From Desulfovibrio sp. (GTDB lineage Bacteria > Desulfobacterota > Desulfovibrionia > Desulfovibrionales > Desulfovibrionaceae): 9,488 nucleotides of DNA. Each line of letters starts with the position of its first letter. The first letter of the stretch is position 1. A program made the position numbers and the translations under genes. The notes under the pieces are model-generated. The model did not search any database, was not told the DNA's origin, and was given only the letters and a program-made list of their open reading frames with translations. Where the stretch lies: positions 1-9,488 of the forward strand of contig JAIWOE010000146.1 of the NCBI GenBank assembly GCA_020217165.1, given 5' to 3'. Positions 6,676 to 9,488 of the stretch are shown piece by piece.

Positions 6676-6704
6676 GGGATAGGCAGTTTCAAACACGGCG
6701 TCAA
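6676..6704 (-). promoter_or_regulatory. weak candidate sigma-70 promoter for 77-aa copy A
   Basis: On the - strand, TTGACG (6704-6699) is followed after 17 nt by TATCCC (6681-6676). The -35 box is good (5 of 6) but the -10 box matches only 3 of 6. It lies in the 133-nt gap between the FIST-like gene and copy A. The -35 box also forms part of a short inverted repeat GGCGT/ACGCC, so the signal could instead reflect a weak hairpin there. Confidence 0.3.
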
Positions 6705-6739
6705 CGCCTTGCGTTGTTTTCCCTCGGCGCGCAATGCGT

Positions 6740-7741
6740 CTATACGTCGTGCATCTCCACATATACCAGCGTCTGATTGAGGAGCTGGTAGGCAATTTCA
6801 CCAAAGGTGATGGGTCCCACAAAGGGCTGCGTCTTCTTGCCTTCCAATTCTGAATACAAGTAGTTGAGGATGCAGTTGCAGGAGAACACCAGCCGGGTAT
6901 CATCCAGACTGCAATCCTGGGCGAGCTTGTTCTTGAAGTCTGCCACGTAATCCGTCACCGGTTTGGCGTGTTTGTAGCGAATGCCGCTGAACACCGGCGC
7001 GTAGAAATTCACCACGCCCTGGGCTGCATCTACCCCCTGAAAACTGATGTTCACCAGGGCGCCATAATAATCCGCCACCAGGGGCAGCTTGGTATCCAGC
7101 TGTTTTTCCGTGAGGTATTGGGCAAAATTGGTGCGCTTGCCATTGACGAACACCTCGCGGGCGGAAAACCCGGTTTCCGGGAAGGTCAGGGTGTCGCCAT
7201 CGCCCTGTTCAAAGAGGTTCACGATGCCCAGGGAGGCCGCCTTGCCTGCAGGCAGGGTGACGGCCATGACCAGGGCGCCGTCCTCAATGACCTCGCCGGT
7301 CTGCCCATTAATGGCCTTGGGCGTGATCTTGCCCAGGTCTTCCAGGTGCACGCCGGCAATCCAGCCCACCAGGGGCCGCACGCCGAACTGCTCGTAATTG
7401 GGCGCATTGAGGGCAAAGGACAGGTGTGTGGGACAGGACGCCGGGATGAGGATGAAGCTGAAGCCGTTTTCCGGCGCGTTCACATACACCTGGGCCACGG
7501 TTTCGGCATCGTAGCGCTGCAGTTCCCAGCCGGTGGCAACCTCCGTGATGTCCGTGGCGAAGACCAGCTCCCGGGACGCCAGGCCGCCATACTTGTTGGA
7601 CATGAAATACGGGATGGTGCCGCCCACCCAGGCCCCGTTGGGCAGGGAGCGCAGCACGGCTTCATCCCCGGCCAGCAATAACACTCGCCCCTTGGCGATG
7701 GCCTCTTTCGCTTCGTCAACGGTCAGAATTGCTTGGCTCAT
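6740..7741 (-). CDS. FIST-like (FIST_N/FIST_C) domain protein
   Basis: This 333-aa protein resembles the FIST sensory module, named for F-box and intracellular signal transduction proteins, found in bacterial sensor and chemotaxis proteins. The first half has GGTIPYF (40-46), NGFSFILIPASC (92-103) and RPLVGWIAG (122-130). LPAGKAASLG (163-172) and ETGFSAREVFVNGKRTNFAQYL (189-210) match the FIST segment that precedes a 'vy.ldG.pa...y..yl' block. The C-terminal part, LVFSCNC (284-290) then PFVGPITFGEIAYQLLNQTLVYVEM (306-330), fits FIST_C, where a Gly-Glu pair precedes a closing strand. Cysteines lie at 103, 277, 288 and 290. There is no kinase, methyl-accepting, transmembrane or export segment, so it is a stand-alone cytoplasmic module. 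GAGGGGGTGA ends 3 nt before the ATG. The start is 15 nt after the stop of the upstream 77-aa gene, so the two are almost surely co-transcribed. The ligand is unknown; some FIST proteins (NosP) bind haem. Confidence 0.72.
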   Translation of the reverse strand: MSQAILTVDEAKEAIAKGRVLLLAGDEAVLRSLPNGAWVGGTIPYFMSNKYGGLASRELVFATDITEVATGWELQRYDAETVAQVYVNAPENGFSFILIPASCPTHLSFALNAPNYEQFGVRPLVGWIAGVHLEDLGKITPKAINGQTGEVIEDGALVMAVTLPAGKAASLGIVNLFEQGDGDTLTFPETGFSAREVFVNGKRTNFAQYLTEKQLDTKLPLVADYYGALVNISFQGVDAAQGVVNFYAPVFSGIRYKHAKPVTDYVADFKNKLAQDCSLDDTRLVFSCNCILNYLYSELEGKKTQPFVGPITFGEIAYQLLNQTLVYVEMHDV

Positions 7742-7756
7742 GGCTCACCCCCTCTT

Positions 7757-7990
7757 TTATCCAAAGATGGTTTTCATGTCTTCCTGCACGCTCGGCATGT
7801 GCGCATTCTTCGAATACAGCTCGTGGAGCTGGTCGATTCCCGCACTGATGTTCGCAGGCGTGGGGTTTTCCTGCACCGCGTGCACCAACCGCCCCAGCAT
7901 CACCTTGGCCGCCAGAAACTTCAGTTGATGTTTTGTCTTCCCCGTCACCACATCGGTCCAGCCCTTATTCGACTTGCTTGGAATGGCCAT
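7757..7990 (-). CDS. 77-aa His-containing helical protein, copy B
   Basis: This is the paralogue of the protein at 6373-6606 (62% identical over the whole length, no gaps), of unknown family. It has the same MAIPS start, TGK (16-18), FLAAKV (25-30), LGRLVHAV (32-39) and IFG end, and the same four His (21, 37, 56, 64). Charged and hydrophobic residues alternate as in amphipathic helices, and no export or membrane signal is seen. AAGGAGG (8001-8007) lies 10 nt before the ATG. It is first in a likely two-gene unit with the FIST-like gene, 15 nt apart. In the 237-nt gap to rnc I see a 20-bp dyad (8169-8188) but no convincing -35/-10 pair. The pairing with the FIST-like gene suggests a functional partner, which is inference from context. 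Confidence 0.87.
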   Translation of the reverse strand: MAIPSKSNKGWTDVVTGKTKHQLKFLAAKVMLGRLVHAVQENPTPANISAGIDQLHELYSKNAHMPSVQEDMKTIFG

Positions 7991-8000
7991 ACTTCAACAT

Positions 8001-8007
8001 CCTCCTT
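8001..8007 (-). promoter_or_regulatory. strong ribosome site for the 77-aa copy B
   Basis: AAGGAGG on the - strand is a full Shine-Dalgarno match, with a slightly long 10-nt spacer to the ATG at 7990. An ATG at 8000 is out of frame with the conserved protein, so it is not the start. Confidence 0.7.
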
Positions 8008-8168
8008 TTACAATGGCGCTACAGGATGTCCCCGCTGCACGATCATTCCTTTGTGCCCAGTGTAAGGGCTATTCCCCCCGAATGACAAAGTCAAGCGCGT
8101 CTCAAGGCGGGTTATCAAGGAGGGGTGCGGCCTATCCACCCAGCACGACACAGGTTGAACCATCAATC

Positions 8169-8188
8169 AAACGTTGTTGGTAACGTTT
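8169..8188. promoter_or_regulatory. AAACGTT-N6-AACGTTT dyad upstream of the FIST cassette
   Basis: The arms AAACGTT (8169-8175) and AACGTTT (8182-8188) are perfect inverted copies 6 nt apart, 40 nt after the rnc stop and about 180 nt before the 77-aa copy B start. The stem is only 7 bp and AT-leaning with no T tract, so an operator is as likely as a weak rnc terminator. The spacing resembles a dimeric regulator site, but I cannot match it to a named regulator. Confidence 0.4.
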
Positions 8189-8227
8189 CGTGTTCCTGCT
8201 TTTGCCACACACGCCATCCTGTCCTGC

Positions 8228-8953
8228 TCAGGGTGTCCGGGATGGCGCGGACTCCAGCAGGGCAATGGCCGCCTGGGCCGCGGCCTGTTCCGCACGCTTG
8301 AGGCTTGGCCCCTGGGCCGTGATGGTTTCCCCCGTGGGCAGGGTCAGCAGTACCTCAAACACCTTGGCGTGCTCCGGCCCCGCGGCGGAAACCAGGGCAT
8401 AGGTGGGCCGATCCCGGTGCAGGCGCTGGGTGAGCTCCTGCAAGTGCGATTTGAAATCCTTTTCCTTTTTCTGCTCCACGGACACCGGCCAGCGCTCGGC
8501 GAACAGGGACCGCAACAAAGCGCGCACGGCATCGAATCCGCCATCCAGAAACACCGCCCCGATGACGGCTTCCATGGCGTCCGCCAGCAGGGAGGCGCGG
8601 TGCCGGCCGCCCTGGCTCTCCTCGCCCTTGCCCAGGCGCAGGCAGACATCCAGCCCGATCTCCCGGGCCAGGCTGCTCAGGGCCGGCTGACTCACCAGGC
8701 GGGAGCGCATGCGTGTCAGCTCGCCTTCACGCACCTGGGGGAACCGCTCGAACAACTCCTGCGTCACGCAGAGTTCCAGCGCGGCATCGCCCAGAAACTC
8801 CAGGCGCTCGTTGTGGGGCTGCTGGTCGCCCTGCTCGTTGGCCCAGGAACTGTGCGTCAGTGCCTGGTCCAGCAACTTGACTTCCCGAAACGGGTAGTGA
8901 ATACGATGCTGAAGCATGGCAAGCAGTTCGTCCCGGGACGGGTCCGTGGGCAT
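8228..8953 (-). CDS. rnc: ribonuclease III
   Basis: RNase III cuts double-stranded RNA in rRNA precursors and some mRNAs, in the cytoplasm as a dimer. The 241-aa product has the signature [13 protein letters not shown] (48-60). The acidic residues E49, E52, D56, D125 and E128 line up with E. coli E38, E41, D45, D114 and E117 at a constant offset of 11. The catalytic domain spans about 10-150 and the double-stranded RNA binding domain about 167-235. I prefer the ATG at 8953 because AGAGGGGG ends 9 nt upstream and the length matches the family (226 aa in E. coli). An ATG at 9019 would add 22 residues unlike any RNase III start and lacks a good ribosome site. It is divergent from the P-loop gene at 9175. 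Confidence 0.95.
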   Translation of the reverse strand: MPTDPSRDELLAMLQHRIHYPFREVKLLDQALTHSSWANEQGDQQPHNERLEFLGDAALELCVTQELFERFPQVREGELTRMRSRLVSQPALSSLAREIGLDVCLRLGKGEESQGGRHRASLLADAMEAVIGAVFLDGGFDAVRALLRSLFAERWPVSVEQKKEKDFKSHLQELTQRLHRDRPTYALVSAAGPEHAKVFEVLLTLPTGETITAQGPSLKRAEQAAAQAAIALLESAPSRTP

Positions 8954-8962
8954 GGCGGCGTT

Positions 8963-8970
8963 CCCCCTCT
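8963..8970 (-). promoter_or_regulatory. ribosome binding site deciding the rnc start
   Basis: AGAGGGGG on the - strand lies 9 nt before the ATG at 8953. Nothing comparable precedes the ATG at 9019. Confidence 0.55.
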
Positions 8971-9044
8971 GTGCTGGCCCCTGAAGGCGGTTGGTGCGGT
9001 GGTGACAGCCGCCGGACATGCCTGCCCGGACGGCGCATCTGCCC

Positions 9045-9072
9045 GGTATACAACCACGCGCCCGGCGGTCAA
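9045..9072 (-). promoter_or_regulatory. candidate sigma-70 promoter for rnc
   Basis: On the - strand, TTGACC (9072-9067, 5 of 6) and TATACC (9050-9045, 4 of 6) are 16 nt apart. Transcription would start near 9038, giving a leader of about 85 nt before the ATG at 8953. Confidence 0.5.
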
Positions 9073-9108
9073 CCCCTGCCCCGACCGGGGGATTCGACCC
9101 TTTGCCCC

Positions 9109-9137
9109 TTGGCTGATTCGATCAATGCTGCTAAAGC
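9109..9137 (+). promoter_or_regulatory. weak candidate promoter for the P-loop gene at 9175
   Basis: TTGGCT (9109-9114) and TAAAGC (9132-9137) are 17 nt apart, with TGC before the -10 as in extended -10 promoters. Both boxes match poorly (4 and 3 of 6). It is the best pair I see before this gene, and the position, 38 nt before the ATG, is sensible. Confidence 0.25.
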
Positions 9138-9174
9138 CTTCCCAACAGACCTTTCCCGCCTCAAGGAGAACGCC

Positions 9175-9488
9175 ATGGCCGCCGGCATCTACATAGGTTC
9201 CACCGAGGGCTACTCGGGCAAAAACATGATCGTCATGGGCATGGGCCTTCGGTTGCAAAAGGAGGGCTTCAATGTGGGATACATGAAGCCCGTGGGCGCC
9301 ATGCCGCAGGAAATGGATGGCAAGCTCGGCGACGAAGACGCCTTTTTTGTCCAAGATGTCCTGGGGTTAAAGGAAGACCCCGCCCTGGTGACGCCAGTGG
9401 TGGTGACCCAGGATTTCAAGGTCCGCGCCTTCAGCGGCCTGGAGCCCGACCGCCTGCCAGACATCATGTCTGCCTACGCAACCCTGCA
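9175..9488 (+). CDS. BioD/CobQ-like P-loop protein, possibly phosphotransacetylase-type (5' partial)
   Basis: Only the first 104 codons are inside the window and the frame is open to the end. The start MAAGIYIGSTEGYSGKN carries a P-loop (G8-x-T10-x-x-x-x-G15-K16). RLQKEGFNVGYMKPVGAMP follows, the strand and KPVG element of the dethiobiotin-synthetase-like fold (AAA_26). That fold also forms the N-terminal domain of long phosphotransacetylases and of DRTGG-domain proteins found in sulfate reducers. The residue after the P-loop Lys is Asn (N17), where Thr or Ser is usual. AAGGAG (9163-9168) lies 6 nt before the ATG. Whether the full protein has a DRTGG or acetyltransferase part cannot be seen, so I give no symbol. 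Confidence 0.8.
   Translation, partial: MAAGIYIGSTEGYSGKNMIVMGMGLRLQKEGFNVGYMKPVGAMPQEMDGKLGDEDAFFVQDVLGLKEDPALVTPVVVTQDFKVRAFSGLEPDRLPDIMSAYATL

Noticed and set aside
8152..8164. FNR/CRP-like half sites TTGA...TCAA upstream of the FIST cassette
   Set aside because: The spacing is two bases short of the FNR consensus and the inner bases do not fit.
8174..9196. Open frame of 340 codons on the + strand across rnc
   Set aside because: Antisense to RNase III, whose catalytic residues are all present. The + strand product is low complexity and overlaps the real start of the P-loop gene.
1..9488. CRISPR arrays, tRNA or rRNA genes, insertion sequences, integrase or attachment sites
   Set aside because: I saw no regularly spaced repeats, cloverleaf-like segments, transposase-like frames or terminal repeats. 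The longest repeats are the 12-bp fliK units and the 77-aa gene pair.

Overview
The window looks like the chromosome of a motile, GC-rich Desulfovibrio-type bacterium (Desulfovibrionales). This is inferred from protein style, GC-rich third codon positions, and the mix of a flagellar hook operon, a sigma-54-type flagellin promoter and an RNase III gene. No rRNA or marker gene fixes the species.

Left part (1-4661): the last 29 codons of an unrecognised gene are followed by a compact hook-assembly operon on the + strand, fliK (hook-length control), flgD (hook cap) and flgE (hook). Each gene has a good ribosome site 6 nt from its ATG. A sigma-54-like element lies just upstream of fliK, and a strong GC-rich hairpin followed by T4 closes the operon after flgE.

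Middle part (4662-6372): flaG is on the - strand, convergent to flgE and divergent from a flagellin gene on the + strand. The 328-nt gap between flaG and the flagellin carries a well-spaced sigma-54 (-24/-12) promoter facing the flagellin. On the other strand, facing flaG, is a sigma-28 (FliA)-like promoter with an exact GCCGATAA -10 box. A very AT-rich patch and a palindrome lie between or near them. Hook genes, flagellin and the filament-modulating FlaG thus sit together, with signals typical of hierarchical flagellar control. A perfect 13-bp inverted repeat follows the flagellin.

Right-middle part (6373-7990, - strand): a small cassette of a 77-aa protein, a 333-aa FIST-like sensor-type protein, and a second 77-aa protein 62% identical to the first. 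The two small proteins share four invariant histidines and match no family I know. This is the least explained and most interesting part of the window.

Right end (8228-9488): rnc (RNase III) on the - strand has all five catalytic acidic residues and a plausible sigma-70 promoter. Divergent from it is the start of a P-loop protein of the dethiobiotin-synthetase/phosphotransacetylase N-terminal type, cut by the window edge.
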